A DNA stretch of 64,000 nt from Bryum argenteum (lineage: Eukaryota; Streptophyta; Bryopsida; Bryales; Bryaceae): positions 12,542,512 to 12,606,511 of the forward strand of contig CM073330.1 of NCBI GenBank assembly GCA_037043015.1. Reading direction: 5' to 3'. Below the pieces are notes generated by a model, which ran no database searches, was not told the origin of the DNA, and worked only from the letters and a program-made list of their open reading frames with translations. This document shows positions 48,077 through 60,472 of this stretch, one piece after another (position 1 is the first letter of the stretch; every line of letters begins with the position of its first letter). Made by a program: the position numbers and the translations under genes.

Positions 48077-51068
48077 CTATTTGCTATGTCGAACAGTTCC
48101 AACGTCATAAGGCCTCAAACGAACTGCCCGCCACGATTGTACATGAGACTGCTGCTCGCAATTACTCCAATCCTGCCCTATACATGGTGCACAAAAGCAC
48201 GATAAATCTCGAACTAGCAATAGCGTAGGATCAGCCTCAGATGCCCCCAATATAGAGTAAAGTTGCCGTGAGCCAGAGAGTGTTCTACAACCCCAGTCAA
48301 TGGTCCTGTCTACATCATCAATAGCAATATGCCAAAACTCACGAGAAACAGGCACCACTTTTGATCCTTCATATGAACTCAAGGCACGGTGTGATAATTT
48401 AGTCTTTAAGAAATTAACACAATTTTGGGCATTGGATAACTCATCCTCAGGGTGCTGAATTTGGTGCGTCCTCAAGGCCCTCTTGACAACTGCCCCAGCA
48501 CCATCCCATTCACCCGCCAATGAGATAAATATCACGCCACAAATTAGTACAATACACTCGAATAAAGTAGCTCTATAGGCAAACTAGGTATAAAGCAAGG
48601 TAAATATGTGTATATTTGCTACAGAATTTTGTACTCATGTAGGCCTGAAGAGTATAATAATTTGTACCACTTGTCTCTCAAATACCAGATTTTGTACTCA
48701 TCAAGGGCCAGCCCAAATTCAAACCACATACCATTTATACCATTCGTACCACTTTGTACCATAATAAGACTACTTTGTACCACAATAATTCGTAGCATTT
48801 ATAACATTCATACCATTAATACCATCCATACCATTTATACCATTCATACCATTTATACTATTCATTCCATTTATACCATTCATACCATTTATACCATTCA
48901 TACCCACACTCTACATTATAGTAGAAAATAGTACCAATGTGACTCTATGTGGTCGACTTTGCACTAACACCAATCATTATAGTACAAACCTTCCCAAATA
49001 TACTCTAAGTGGAAAAGTTTGTACTCACACAAGACTCTCTGATTCAAATACCTACCATTTTTATTCTGTTTGGCAAACTTTATACTCGGGTGTGCCACGT
49101 TAATTTAAAACTCGCCACCTAAAAGAGTAGATTCACTCTAAAGAGTAATTTTGTACTCGAAGTGTGCGACAACAAAGAAAAAAAAGACTTGTGTATCACT
49201 TTCACCCCAAGACCACGATAAATATCTATAGCAATAAAACCAATACCAGGACCGTCTAACAAAAGTATGAAACTACTACATCAATAACGGTTTTATGACT
49301 CACCTTTACCATGGCCGCTACCAAAATAGTTCCACCGCATGGAGCATCCGGTTAGCCCAGGATAACGCGCCACAAAATACATGGCTTTAGCGCCCTTAAA
49401 TCGGGCAGCACAACCATCGGAATACACCCAATGTTCAGAAGGTCGAACACCGAGGCAAGCATCCAATCCCAATGCAAAGAGAAGACAAATCTTTGAGCAG
49501 AACAAACTATCATGTTTTTTGTCATCTGATATGTAGTAATGTGTGTACTTTGCAATTTCACCTTCCTCACCATCTACCACAGGAGGTATTCTATACAAGG
49601 TGATATGAACTAGAATAGTAATACTAGTGCTAAACCAGTGCATAGACTGTACCTCATTCTGGATTGCGAAGGAGTAGTTCTCAGCAAAATCTATGTGCGA
49701 AATCAACACACCAACTGGAAGGTTTTCCATCATTCTTCTACACTCTCCATCTTGCCAGTTAGCCACAAAATTATGGGTTACAAAAGTGCCTACCTTAGAC
49801 TTTAAATATGTCACAAACTCACCCGGTGCGGTCTCCTTAAAGACCTCTTGAATCCTTTTTCTTTCCTGCCCAGATTCCTCATCCACTCCAAACGTTAGTT
49901 TCTCAAAACATTTCCATTTTACTTTCTGGTCACAGCAAAGGGACAGCTCATGAGGACAAAACTCGAGTCTCTTCACTCCACGATCCCGCGGCGCCCCATC
50001 AAACACTCCAAACGATGCCACTTGTCCAAGTCCTTTTTCGGGCACACACATGCCATCCACATGCTAGTCAAATCATCATAAACATGTGAATGAGCTTCAC
50101 AATCTGTGGAATTAGTACCGCACACATAACAGAGACATGTACATTGTATAGAAGAATGCAAACCAGTCTTTGAGTCTCTCAAGGCAATCAAGCCATGTTT
50201 CATCATATCTATCTCAACATGATAGATACAACAACAAGTATTCTGGTCTTTAAGGGTTTTGACAAACCACGGTTTTAAATACTCAAAAGCCCTTTGCTTG
50301 ATTCTGCACTCCGGATGCGCATCTCGAAATCCCAAATAAAGCTGAGTCTGCCCAAAACATGGAAACAACACATAGTTAATACAAATTCACAGAACTTTGT
50401 ACATGAGCCATATGATAAAAAACCATGTATATTCATACAACTTGTACACCATCACATGACACATTTTCACAACCGAAACATCAGTAAGTAAGCATGTGCA
50501 CCTGAGTGTCGGTGAGGTAATGAGTGGCATGCACATCATATTCGTTTCTACCCATCCGCTTTCGTGTGACGTCCTTCTTGTTTGGAGAAACTCGAGATTG
50601 CTGAGTCCACCACAGCAGCACCTTCTCTTTCACGTAATCAGACACACCCGCTCTCTTAGCTCTCTCGAGCAGCTGAAATTGGTTTGCTGGGTCTACACCG
50701 ATCCTCCTACCTACGGCAACACAGATATTCCGTGGATGAACTTGAAGCACCCTCCCCAGAGCTCTCGACCCATCACAGCCTTCGTTGACGGCGGCATCAA
50801 GCAGGGCCCCCTTTCTAGCCAAGAATACCTTCGAATTTGCATTCTTCACCGCTTGGAGCTCCGTCCAAATACTCTCAACGAAAACAAACACCGATTTGGC
50901 GTCCTGTGGTCTGGAATAATACTCGGGCATCAGTGGCCAGAAGGTGTTGTCATTCAACAATTTCTCAACCATGACACGCCTACATTGTAGTGTAGGGCAA
51001 TCTCTCAACTCCTCCTTGATAGCACGAGCAAGCTTGCCTGCTATGCGAGACGATGACCTCTCTGTCAT
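48077..51068 (-). pseudogene. DDE-like transposase-family gene (RVSPxKKD family), broken
   Basis: Belongs to a family seen in many metazoan and algal genomes, usually left uncharacterised. Exon 1 (51068-50502) has a helix-turn-helix-like stretch (GSRALGRVLQVHPRNICVAV) and RVSPNKKDVTRKRMGRN. Exon 2 (from 50347) reads YLGFRDAHPECRIKQRAFEY, CCCIYHVEID, a Cys-rich part, then after a one-base frameshift near 49990 VTHNFVANWQDGECRRMM, ISHIDFAENYSFAIQNEVQ, HWVYSDGCAARFKGAKAMY and NYFGSGHGKG at a GT donor (49304). Exon 3 (from about 48525) continues EWDGAGAVVKRAL and ends with LSCFCAPCIGQDWSNC. The Asp in HIDFAENY, the Asp in YSDGCA and the acidic residues after HGKG fit a DDE/RNase H-like core. The exon 3 acceptor reads GCGG where AG is expected. 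Confidence 0.65.
48785..48902. repeat. TACCATTYA minisatellite
   Basis: Irregular repeats of ATACCATTTATACCATTC, 9/18-bp period, in the intergenic DNA downstream of the DDE-like gene. Confidence 0.8.
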
Positions 51069-52550
51069 CCCAATCGCTTCAAATCGTCTCAAGTCAGATT
51101 ACAAGTCGGTTAGCCTCCGCGCTTCTTCGCTAACCGCGCGCGCCTTGAGCTTGCCTAACACGCGATTGTTGGCATCGCAAAGACTCGCTTGGCTTCTGCA
51201 GCTATAGCCGCTGCAGCCAGAACTTGCGGTCCTGGTTGCGAAATGCCTCGACGGCGTTGTCCCATTCTAGCGTTCCCCATAACCGGTGATCTTCCGGACC
51301 TTCCTCAAGATTCACGACAAAACGGAACTCCCGCAAATAACGCAAAACAATTCCTCACATCACAAGCAAAAACACGATCGCGCAAAAAAGCGAGCGATTG
51401 CCGCGAGAGGCCCGAAAATTCTCCCTCCAAAACTCGGGACGCCTTCGTCGAACGTTCTCGACAAGACAATGAGAAGAGGATGCACCGCCGATCGTCATGA
51501 ACGTGACGTAATCCGAAGGAAATTAACTAACTCTAACCGACGCGTCGACAATGCCTTGTCGGTCGCATTACTGCGAGGAAGCGCCACTTCTCTTTCCCGA
51601 ACTGGTACCTTTGGTACAAATTTTGTACCAGTGTAGAAGATGAGAGGTGTCTACAAATTATACAATCACATTCATTTCGATGAAATCCACCGTTTACACA
51701 CATGCAATACACACACCGCATGGGGGTAGAAAAAAAAACAAAAATTGGATAATTTTTGAGTGAATGCCATTCAAAATGAATTTGGGCACTTTGACCGTAA
51801 ATTTCACTATAAGCGGTAGATCTCTACCAACATTCCAAGTGTGCATATGATGGCTTTATACATATATTTCCATAATTGATGGGTGAATTTGTACTACTCT
51901 ATCTTATAAATCATAAACTTTGTACTTTTGTGTTAATTTCTCTGAGAGGTTTGTACCCTAGAAAAGGTGGAAAAGTACAAATTTGGAGATGCTCCCTACA
52001 TTTTTTGAGGTGGAGCCAATTAAATTAATAAACTTCACAAGTTTTGCTATCATCGACCATTATAAAATTAGTACTTTAGGAGTGGGATCTATGCTAAACA
52101 GGCCCTTGAAGTTGGCTACACCCTGCAGAAAGACAGGGTGATGTACTAAGTGTTCCACCCTAGCATGCTTTGGCCCACGCGTGCATCAGATGATGAATGA
52201 AGACGATACATAGCAAATTCATGAACATGCTACAGTCCTGCACTCAATGATGTAGTAGACGAATGAAGTTACATGACATAGTGACTGATTGAAGGTTAGA
52301 AAATGTAGATCTTTGGCGTTTGTTCGAGTTTCCTGGATGTTGACCTATCTATATATATATAGTTTTAGTTGTTGTATACTGTGCATTCTCGTCTAGAGAG
52401 CTTGTACCTAGAACCTGTATCATCAGTCATGGGGAGTGAATCACACGCAGTAGACTTGCTTATTCTAAAGTGATTTGTATATTCTCAAGTGATTTAGGGA
52501 CTCAAATCAAGTTTTCAAGAACTAGCCCTAAAACGCACAGTTCGAGCTCA
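51069..52550. other. Upstream flank of the DDE-like gene with TTTGTAC motifs
   Basis: TTTGTAC or its complement recurs (51610-51636 and five times at 51888-51985), matching the density downstream of the gene (48.6-49.2 kb). Otherwise nothing coding. Confidence 0.45.
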
Positions 52551-52619
52551 TCTTGACTTCTTGCTCCATGGATCGATCACTCGTTCGATCCTCAACTGCT
52601 ATCAGGCAGGTCATGGGTT

Positions 52620-52925
52620 CTAGCACACAAGCTTCCTACGCTTCCTCTTCATACCGTTCTCGGCTTCTCCAGCGTATTCTTCGTCCGAATCTGCACAAAG
52701 GGTGTCGCTGCTCGGAGACTGTTGCATTGGCTCCTCAAGGACCAGTGTGAGGACCTTGGAAGCACTGCCGACGGTTTCGGCGCCGACATCTTCTACGGTA
52801 ACATCATAGTCATCGTCATAGTCCTCGTCGAGTGTGTGAACCTCGGGATTACTATAAACGGATTCTGCACTACCCACTGCAAGACCAAAGATGCTCCAGC
52901 AGGATTCAAGAGTAGCCATTTTGGT
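52620..52925 (-). CDS. Weak ORF, acidic with basic C-terminus
   Basis: An ORF of about 100 residues (MATLESCWSIF start) with DEDYDDDYDVTVEDVG and ending GMKRKRRKLVC. The acidic-then-basic pattern resembles the ends of transposon proteins or a nuclear protein fragment, but no family is recognised and no neighbouring exon was found. Confidence 0.25.
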   Translation of the reverse strand, partial: TKMATLESCWSIFGLAVGSAESVYSNPEVHTLDEDYDDDYDVTVEDVGAETVGSASKVLTLVLEEPMQQSPSSDTLCADSDEEYAGEAENGMKRKRRKLVC

Positions 52926-52940
52926 GGCGCCCAAAAGCAT

Positions 52941-55287
52941 GGGTAGGTATCCGATTTCTTGAGCGGGGAGGTCGAAATCTGGTCCTGTCAGGATGCTCTC
53001 AAATTGTTGATTGCGTCAGGAAGTCGACAACTGAATCTGGGTCGTCGTCGATGTCGAGCCCGCCAGTACCTACGTACAGGCCATGGCAGAGATGCCTAGA
53101 TGCTCAGGCAAGCAGAAGCTCTCACTTATCACTTGTGGCACCTTCCATCGAGCACGTACGATCTAGTACCCTAACTGGCGACACAGCAGATTCTTTGGGA
53201 TGCGGTTAATTAAGAAAAGCACTGTCCAGACGCACAAGGAGGAGGGAGTGGGGACAGCGGTAACGATGGCACTGACAAGTGAACTCAAGACTCTGAAGCG
53301 AAGCGGAGAAGACTGATACATTCTGACTGAGGATGAGGATGGCTTCTGTATTTATGGCCATGTTTCGCCAAGTATCAAGGTAGTCTCGAGAGTTGGATAT
53401 ATTCAGATAGTCTCGGCCTGTGGGAAAGGGCAATGGCAAAATGATGGCGAGGCCAACGGGATGCTTTCTGCAAGCAAAGGCGTTGGTCACCCTATCAAAG
53501 TGGCTGGAAGTAAACCCGTTCCGTTTCGAGTACCCGGGTCAATTTTCATTTGGTGCTCCTAAGGCTTCCTTCAGGCACAGCTGAGCTTCTGGATCCACGT
53601 TCCGAGTTTGATGATTATGCCGGCTGTGTGACCAACATTGGAGAGCAGTAGCCAAGTTCGAACTTGGGTTTGATGCCGCTCACTCCGCTCGTTCACCGTT
53701 TTGCTTTCACTTTAAGAGGCTGCCAAGCTTGCTCCCGAGGTTTCATCAATGGAAGTCTATGTTAGCTTGAGTAGGATCACTCGATCTTATTATTATTCGC
53801 AAATTGAGCTTCCTGGTCGACGTACTCGGGGGTTGTTAGTGTCGGACGTAGCTGCCTCAACTAGATTTGAAGCCCTACTACTATAGTGCATATAGTTATT
53901 CATGTTATTCTGGCCCCTACTTCGATCCTATATGCTCTTGGCGGTGAGTACGCTCAAGTTAAGTCTTATCTTCGCGAGGAAGCTTTAGAAGTGGACAGTT
54001 CATAATTGTGGCAGAGTCGTGAGAGGTTTCTGATAAATAGGGGGAGGGCGTGATCAGGGAGGATGGAATCTGAAGTTTATTCATGCACTCTTACTCACAA
54101 GAGACTTTGGTGAATGAAGTAGGTCTGGTGGTTTGGGGGGATCCAAGCTGGTCACTTGGTCTACCAGATGGTGGATGCAATGTTCCACGAGTGTAGAAGG
54201 GGACTTTGGAAGACCTCTGAGATGCCATTGGGGCAGCACAGTCGCTGTAGCTGCCAGTAAATAATCGGCAATTTCGCTAGAATTGCAAACTCTAGTTTGC
54301 CCCTGACACCCAAGTTGTATGCGGGCAGAATTCCTGGAATTCCTGAACCAGCTTTCTGTAGTATCAACCATTTTCAATGATACAATTGTTGCCGTTTGCA
54401 TAATGGCTTATTTTTTTAAACTTCTCTGAGGCCGTTTGCAGTAAACCTCCTGCTAGAACCAAGTTTTCAAAGATTCTCTTGTTTTCGCAGATTCCAGTCA
54501 TATTTTTCAGTGTGCCAACCACCCTATATTAGCCCGATGTTTACAAAAATATTGCCGTTTCAAAGGGAGTGGAATTAGTAAAACGAAACAGAAATGGATG
54601 CAGCTGCATTAGTTCACTATGGCACCACACTTCAATAGCGCTCCTTGTGTCCAATTTATTATTTAAGTTAGGTCGTTTGTATTGTTTTGGCATTATGATA
54701 TGAGGGACCGCGTGCCGGATGAGGCCACATGAGGTGTCATTGGAACTTGGAAGCAGGTTTTTCTAGAGAGTTGTGGAAAACAATCAGATCACAAAACGGG
54801 TCAACGATCACAAAACGGGTCAACGAATCGAGAGATATTTAATTTTGACATTGAACTACGTGTTAGTAGTCGATTCAAATGTTGAGGTCAATCATCCACT
54901 GCTTGTTGAAGAGGTGTTCTTTGTTCACTTACATGATGCCTTCGTGACAACTGAGAATTCTAATAAAGATTGAAGTTGAAGCTCGTGCTTATCACAGAAA
55001 GGTTTGGGCGAGTGGACAACCGAACATCCCTGCGGGATGATGAAGAAGACGCGCATCAAATTTGTTTACATGGTACATTCGTGAACTCATTGATGTCGTC
55101 TATAGATGAAGTTACATGACTTTGTGATGAAGGTTAAAAAGTGTACTTCAGAGGTCTTTGGCATTTGGTCGAGCAACTAATTTGAGACAATCCGTCCAGT
55201 CAACAATAGCCTTCCCATGTATAGTAAAAAAGAAATTCATAAATATAGGATCAGCGAAGAAATCAATAAAAAAAAATTAAGCATCAA
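52941..55287. other. Mixed sequence without recognisable genes
   Basis: Several ORFs of 60-110 codons, none with a known motif. It may be decayed coding DNA. A 20-bp direct repeat (ATCACAAAACGGGTCAACGA) occurs twice at about 54787-54826. Confidence 0.35.
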
Positions 55288-55589
55288 CACTAGTAGAAAA
55301 TGGCACTAAAAGTGACTACGATAATGACCTGACCATAATGACACAAAGTGTGAGCTTCAATTGTGTTTTTAATAACATCAAAATAAATAATGATAATTGT
55401 CACTTTTTCTTAGATTTTTTTTTGTTATAATAAGCAAACCACACCCTTTAGAAAAATAAAAAAATTAAAGAAAATTGAAAAATATAAAAAAAAAAATTAT
55501 GTTATTAGAAGCACAATTAAAACTGACACTTTGTGTCATTACCGTCAAGTCATTACAGTTGTCACTTTTAGTGCCATTTTCTACTAGTG
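55288..55589. mobile_element. CACTA-like MITE
   Basis: 302 bp with long inverted repeats: the left end CACTAGTAGAAAATGGCACT then AAAAGTGAC, the right end its reverse complement finishing TTTTCTACTAGTG. CACTAGTAGAAAA is a common plant CACTA terminus. Flanks are CAA and TAA, an imperfect 3-bp duplication. Inner arms also pair (ACACAAAGTGT / ACACTTTGTGT). The AT-rich middle is non-coding. Confidence 0.8.
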
Positions 55590-56404
55590 TAAATTGAGAC
55601 TGTAAAATTTAACAAATATGGTCATCTAGATTGTTGAGCAACATAATTTATAATTTCATAAATTTGAAGTTGAAAACATTGCTATTAAACCAAGTATAAG
55701 ACACTTTTTCACTTAAGGAACATTTATGAGAAACGTTGCAAAAATACACTCTCATCCCAAAAATGCAAACATCCCTCACTTAGAATCCTCTCGTGTAGTG
55801 GACTTTAGTCGACTTTAAGCTTAGCATAAACTCTAAGCTTCTCATTATATAGAAATGACTTTTCCAAAAAAATTAGAATGACCAACTTTTTCTAAATATA
55901 CTTTGTTTCTCGAACTTATTTTTGGAAACATATGGTTCATTAAGTAGCCTTCTAATAGCCAAAATAAAGTCCTCATTTGAACTATTTATGACCTAGGTGA
56001 CTACCTTAAGACAAATATTGTGAAAAGTTTTTATTGTGTCTTTTGGGGATTATCAATGGTCTTTTCACGCAAAATACACTCATGATTAATACAAGCAAAA
56101 GCTTCAACTTTTCATCGTACTTAATTTATGTAAGTTCTTCTTGTACTTTTAACTCTATACAATAAAAAGTTTCCTAAATGTTGTTGGAACATATTGTCCA
56201 CGGTGATTAAAAGTTGAATCCTAAAGGAAACCATCCTAGGGGGAAGTTGATAACCACAAGAACCTGCAATATATAAATTTTAGGTGAAAAAATTAACTTA
56301 AAGTCAAGTATCTTGTAAAATTACAAAAAAAAACATGCATATAAATTTGATTTGTAAATACTCTTACCTTTGTCACAACATATACCTTCAATGCAAATCA
56401 TTAC

Positions 56405-56664
56405 AACCCAATTCCGTTAAAATGGCATTATTCCGGTAAAATGGCACACCTCAACTTTCTGAATTGCAGCTCAAAAGCCATGTGATATAACAGAATTTGA
56501 AGGTGATATTACGGAAAATGAGTGACAATGTATATAAAGGAGTAATATTATTTTAAAAATTGTGATAAATATTACATAATACATCATTCCATGTGAGCAC
56601 ATATGTAAGATTTGGTGTGACAAAATGGCACATGGCATAGTGCCAATTTAACAGAATTGAGGTT
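56405..56664. mobile_element. MITE with AACCC/TCAATTCYGTTAAAWTGGCA ends
   Basis: 260 bp. The left end reads CAATTCCGTTAAAATGGCA; the right end, reverse-complemented, reads CAATTCTGTTAAATTGGCA. It is flanked by ATTAC on both sides (56400-56404 and 56665-56669), a 5-bp target duplication. A second inner copy of the left motif (ATTCCGGTAAAATGGCACA) follows. No ORF. Confidence 0.75.
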
Positions 56665-56669
56665 ATTAC

Positions 56670-58750
56670 TTCTTTTCCAAAACTTTGCAAGCCTTCAATT
56701 TATCCAAATGATTGCGTGAAGATTTATGACCCTCCATAGCTTTCCCATCACTGAATGAATTTTTGCATATTTGACACTTTTTCCTCACTTTTTATTGACT
56801 TGCATAAAAAATAAACAAAATAATTGCACAATTATAAGATAAAGTTGAAACTAGCTACCGGAGCCCGTTGGGCCTCCATGTTGCGCAGAGAAGAAAAGTA
56901 TAAGTTCAATGAAATAGACCATTGGCAAACTCAATTACATTAATAAGTTACTATTCTTTGTATTAAGATATCATAATTAACTTGAAAATAAGTAACGTTA
57001 TTGATCACCAAGTAATAATAATTATAATGCCATAGGTTAGGATTAGAAACATTGCAAAAGCAATTACTAGAATGTTATGAGAATTGAACAACGTCCACAA
57101 AGAAACTAACGTTGCAGAAAAAGTTGCCAATTCCACTCTCTTTTAGTAGTCACACATCACTATGGTGTTGCAACCTCAATCCTCAATACATAACACTACA
57201 TTTGAGAGCATCGAAACCTCCTCCGAAGGTGGAGAAAGTTATTGAAAGTGCCGCAATTGGTGGCTTGAAGAAAGGATAGGGACCATTGATTGCAGAGGCA
57301 CTCCTAGAAAGTCTGAATTAGTGTCAAAAGAGTCGAGAAATAGTATAATGAGCAACTTTCGGTAAATAACACTATCTTCGTATCACATTAATAAACAACT
57401 CCTATGTGGTTCAAAACAGAAGTAACATTCGTAAGTCACTTAATACATGTACAACTGAACTTGCATACATTGTCACTTTTAATCCTTCATGCTTCCCATA
57501 TTATACTATAGAACAACTCATGTCGATCGCATTAATCAATAAGCGCCAAACACTACTAAAATCATTTAGCTTATTACACCACCGCGGCGATAGCCACCAA
57601 TACGTAAGCTAAGCACACAATTCTGTTAACAACAATCTATTAATCAATTAAAAATCTGAATCTTAAAAGTACCGGTCACTGCGCTTTATGATTTCAGACT
57701 TTGTCTAATACACAATCTTATGGACTCAACTCTGAAAAAGTCTTGATTCGTTTAACCCTTAAAGGTCCTTCCACTCCTCAATGGGCAGCCCGAAATTGGA
57801 TCTTAGCATCTTTTGGACTTGGGCAACATGAATAGTGCACTTTTTGAACTTGGGCAGCATGAATGAACCAATCAATGATGAGTTTGCAACCTCCTACAAG
57901 GTTTTGTGCAATCCCAACCTACCTACCACAATCCTTTCAAAGCACAAATCACTCATACAAATTGTGATTTGAATTGTAGAATTTCACTTTGTAGATTCAT
58001 CACAAAGAGGTGACCAGAATGATATAAAAAAACAAGTGAAAAAATGAGAATCAAATGAGCTACAAGCAAGATTCTGTTGGAAAACAGCCCGAGGGGCTGA
58101 CAGGCGCCTTTAAGGGTTAAAGTCTCCCCAGGGTCGAGGAATCAAACTCTAAAGAATAAGTCAAGCATGGCCAGCATTACTCAATTGACCTTAATTTGGT
58201 TCACAGAAGAATCTCCTTCTACATTTTAATTCATATGTACAACTCCAACTAGAATTTGATGAAGTAGGTTCTCACTAAACCCCATCCCGATGACATTTGG
58301 GTGAGGGAGAGTGCTCAATACCAGAGCAGTACCAAGAATGGAGCACTAGGCTTCTTGGCACAGAGGTACATAATAGCTTCTTTACTCAACAGTATCATGT
58401 GCTATTGGCAAACATAATAGGGTGCAAAATCTGGATACCAGTATGGATGTGCCTCGTCTTCTAATTGCAGGATCTAACGTGAATCTGGATGAATCTATTA
58501 TTCTGTATCAAAATCTACGAGGTCCCATGCTTTTCAGAAAACATGGACGAGCTTCCTGGAAGCACAAATCGGTTTGTAAGTCTGATCGAAGGTCGAGTAG
58601 GGTCCGGGAAGAGCCATGAAAGTTGTATAAAATTTCTATTTACAATATTTACAAACAAGAAAATTGCCCACAAAGGTTCATAAATTAGTCTACTGGGGAG
58701 GAATGTAGGAGGATCGCCTGTAAAAATTTAAAAAACGTTGGTTCAGAGTT
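56670..58750. other. AT-rich stretch, no gene
   Basis: Contains a local 30-bp near-duplication (ACTTGGGCAACATGAAT and ACTTGGGCAGCATGAAT, 57815-57870). Short ORFs have no recognisable content. Confidence 0.45.
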
Positions 58751-59473
58751 CTAGGGAGATATGCGGCGCCAGATGGTAAAACGGATGTCTGATTTCGAAG
58801 CTGGTGGGCCGAGCAAGCCCTCACCCTGAATGTTTCGGCGACCACTGCCGCCAGCCGCAGCGGCGACTAGACCAGCCGCTACGGGTGGGACCCCATCCCC
58901 GTTGACCGCTGCCCCTGCCGCTCGAGTCGTTGACCGTGCCGATTGTGCGGCTCGTGCTGCTTGTTCCGCTGACGCTGCCGCTCGATTCGCTAACCGCGGC
59001 GCTTGTGCAGCTCGTGCCGCTGATGCTGCCGCTCGATTCGGTGACCGTGCCGCCTGTGCCGTTGACGCTGCCGCTCGATTCGTTGACCGTGCCGCCTGTG
59101 CGGCTCTTGCTGCTTGTGCCGCTGACGCTGCCGCTCGATTCGTTGACCGTGCTGTCTGTGCGGCTCTTGCTGCTTGTGCCGCTGACGCTGCCGCTCGATT
59201 CCTTGACCGCGGCGCTTGTGCGGCTCGTGCTGCTTGGGCCGCTGACGCTGCCGCTCGATTCGTTGACCGTGCCGCTGGTGCGGCTCGTGATACTTGACTC
59301 GTTGTCGGTCCTGCCGCTAGCAGTGCCGCTCGTGCGACTCCTGCGGCTTGCTCCGGCGCCATTTGTGATGCTCGATCTGCTGCCAGAGGCAGTGCCGCAT
59401 GCAGCGCCGCATGTGGCGCCGGTGTCTCGCTCACTGGAATCCCGGGCCTTTCATCACTCTGTTGTTCGGACAT
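58751..59473 (-). CDS. Alanine-rich repeat ORF
   Basis: A 240-codon ORF starting MSEQQSDERPGIPVSE. The middle is about six copies of a 17-20-residue unit such as RSTNRAAASAAQAARAAQA, encoded by a roughly 60-bp repeat (58.94-59.29 kb). The ends are unique (KSDIRFTIWRRISP). Such a sequence could be a low-complexity protein or just a GC-rich minisatellite with an open frame; opposite-strand frames are also open. Unit-to-unit changes keep the frame, which weakly favours coding. Confidence 0.35.
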   Translation of the reverse strand: MSEQQSDERPGIPVSETPAPHAALHAALPLAADRASQMAPEQAAGVARAALLAAGPTTSQVSRAAPAARSTNRAAASAAQAARAAQAPRSRNRAAASAAQAARAAQTARSTNRAAASAAQAARAAQAARSTNRAAASTAQAARSPNRAAASAARAAQAPRLANRAAASAEQAARAAQSARSTTRAAGAAVNGDGVPPVAAGLVAAAAGGSGRRNIQGEGLLGPPASKSDIRFTIWRRISP

Positions 59474-60126
59474 CGGTGAACCACTTCTTGGCGCCTCACT
59501 TTGCTCCTTGAATGGAGTAAATCGTGGACAGTAAACGAAGAAAGGAGAGGATGAAGGCAGCGATCGTCAGTGTGATTCGGTGCAGAGCTAGATCAGAAGA
59601 AGTTGTGAGCGAGTGGCACTTCATCAACAATGAGTGAGCTTCTGCGGATCTGCTGTGAGAAGAGTGATGGACGATAACAATAGTAAGATGGACGAGATTG
59701 CAGAACTACTTTCGATCGGACTCACATCAATTGGGAATGAGACATGTCGGATTAAGACTCGAGTCGGTTCAATGCTATTTGAATCAGACGGCTCCAAATC
59801 TTCCAGTATCTTCTTCCCCGACAATGACAAAGAGGTGGGGGCACGATATATGCGGGCGCCAATTCCGCGACAGGGACAAGGTGGGGGCAGCGATGCATGC
59901 GGGCGACTGTTCACTGTATGTGCATGCATGCCCTCCGGTCACCATCCACAATTCCACAAGGGAACTTGCCTGCTCAACACGGCCACATGTGAAAACAACA
60001 TGTTCTACCCCGTGCATTCCTCCAGAATATAAAGCATCACTGAATGTCACGCACGTTTGAACTTTAGGACTTAGCCTCGTGACGAATCCCTAATGACTGC
60101 ATAAGAGTGCAAACGAATCGGCATCA
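59474..60126. other. Interval with weak ORFs
   Basis: A 132-codon plus ORF at 59634-60032 has no recognisable motif and is overlapped by others; not called. Confidence 0.3.
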
Positions 60127-60472
60127 GAGCATGCCCAGCCCTGCGCTCCAGGCCGGGCCGCTGGGTTTCGTGGCAATCTCGCATGCAACGCCGGAAGGCA
60201 AGGGAAGTCAAAAGGACGCTCACCAATCACGTTTTCTGATAAATGATTATAATAGAAATTATTCTCTGCCAATATAATCACTGCCACATATAACTCTCTC
60301 ATTGGTTAATGGGGACGCTAAAATGTGAGTGAACACTAACTTTGAATTGTGGTGTGCTAAAATTTATGAGACCTCAAGTCCTCAACCCTCTTGACCGGAT
60401 TTCAGGGATAGTGTGGGGGTTGGGGTTCCTCACATGCCAGACAAGGCTCCACAATGCGGGCTGGGCATGCTC
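60127..60472. mobile_element. PIF/Harbinger-like MITE
   Basis: 346 bp. The left end GAGCATGCCCAGCCC and the right end GGGCTGGGCATGCTC are perfect 15-bp inverted repeats. Flanks are TCA and TTA, close to the TWA duplication of PIF/Harbinger elements. No coding capacity. Confidence 0.65.

Noticed and set aside
58830..59511. Plus-strand ORFs opposite the alanine-rich ORF
   Set aside because: Shadow frames of the GC-rich repeat; the minus frame has the better start and unique ends.
59634..60032. 132-codon plus ORF
   Set aside because: No motif, overlapped by other open frames, no splice or promoter support.
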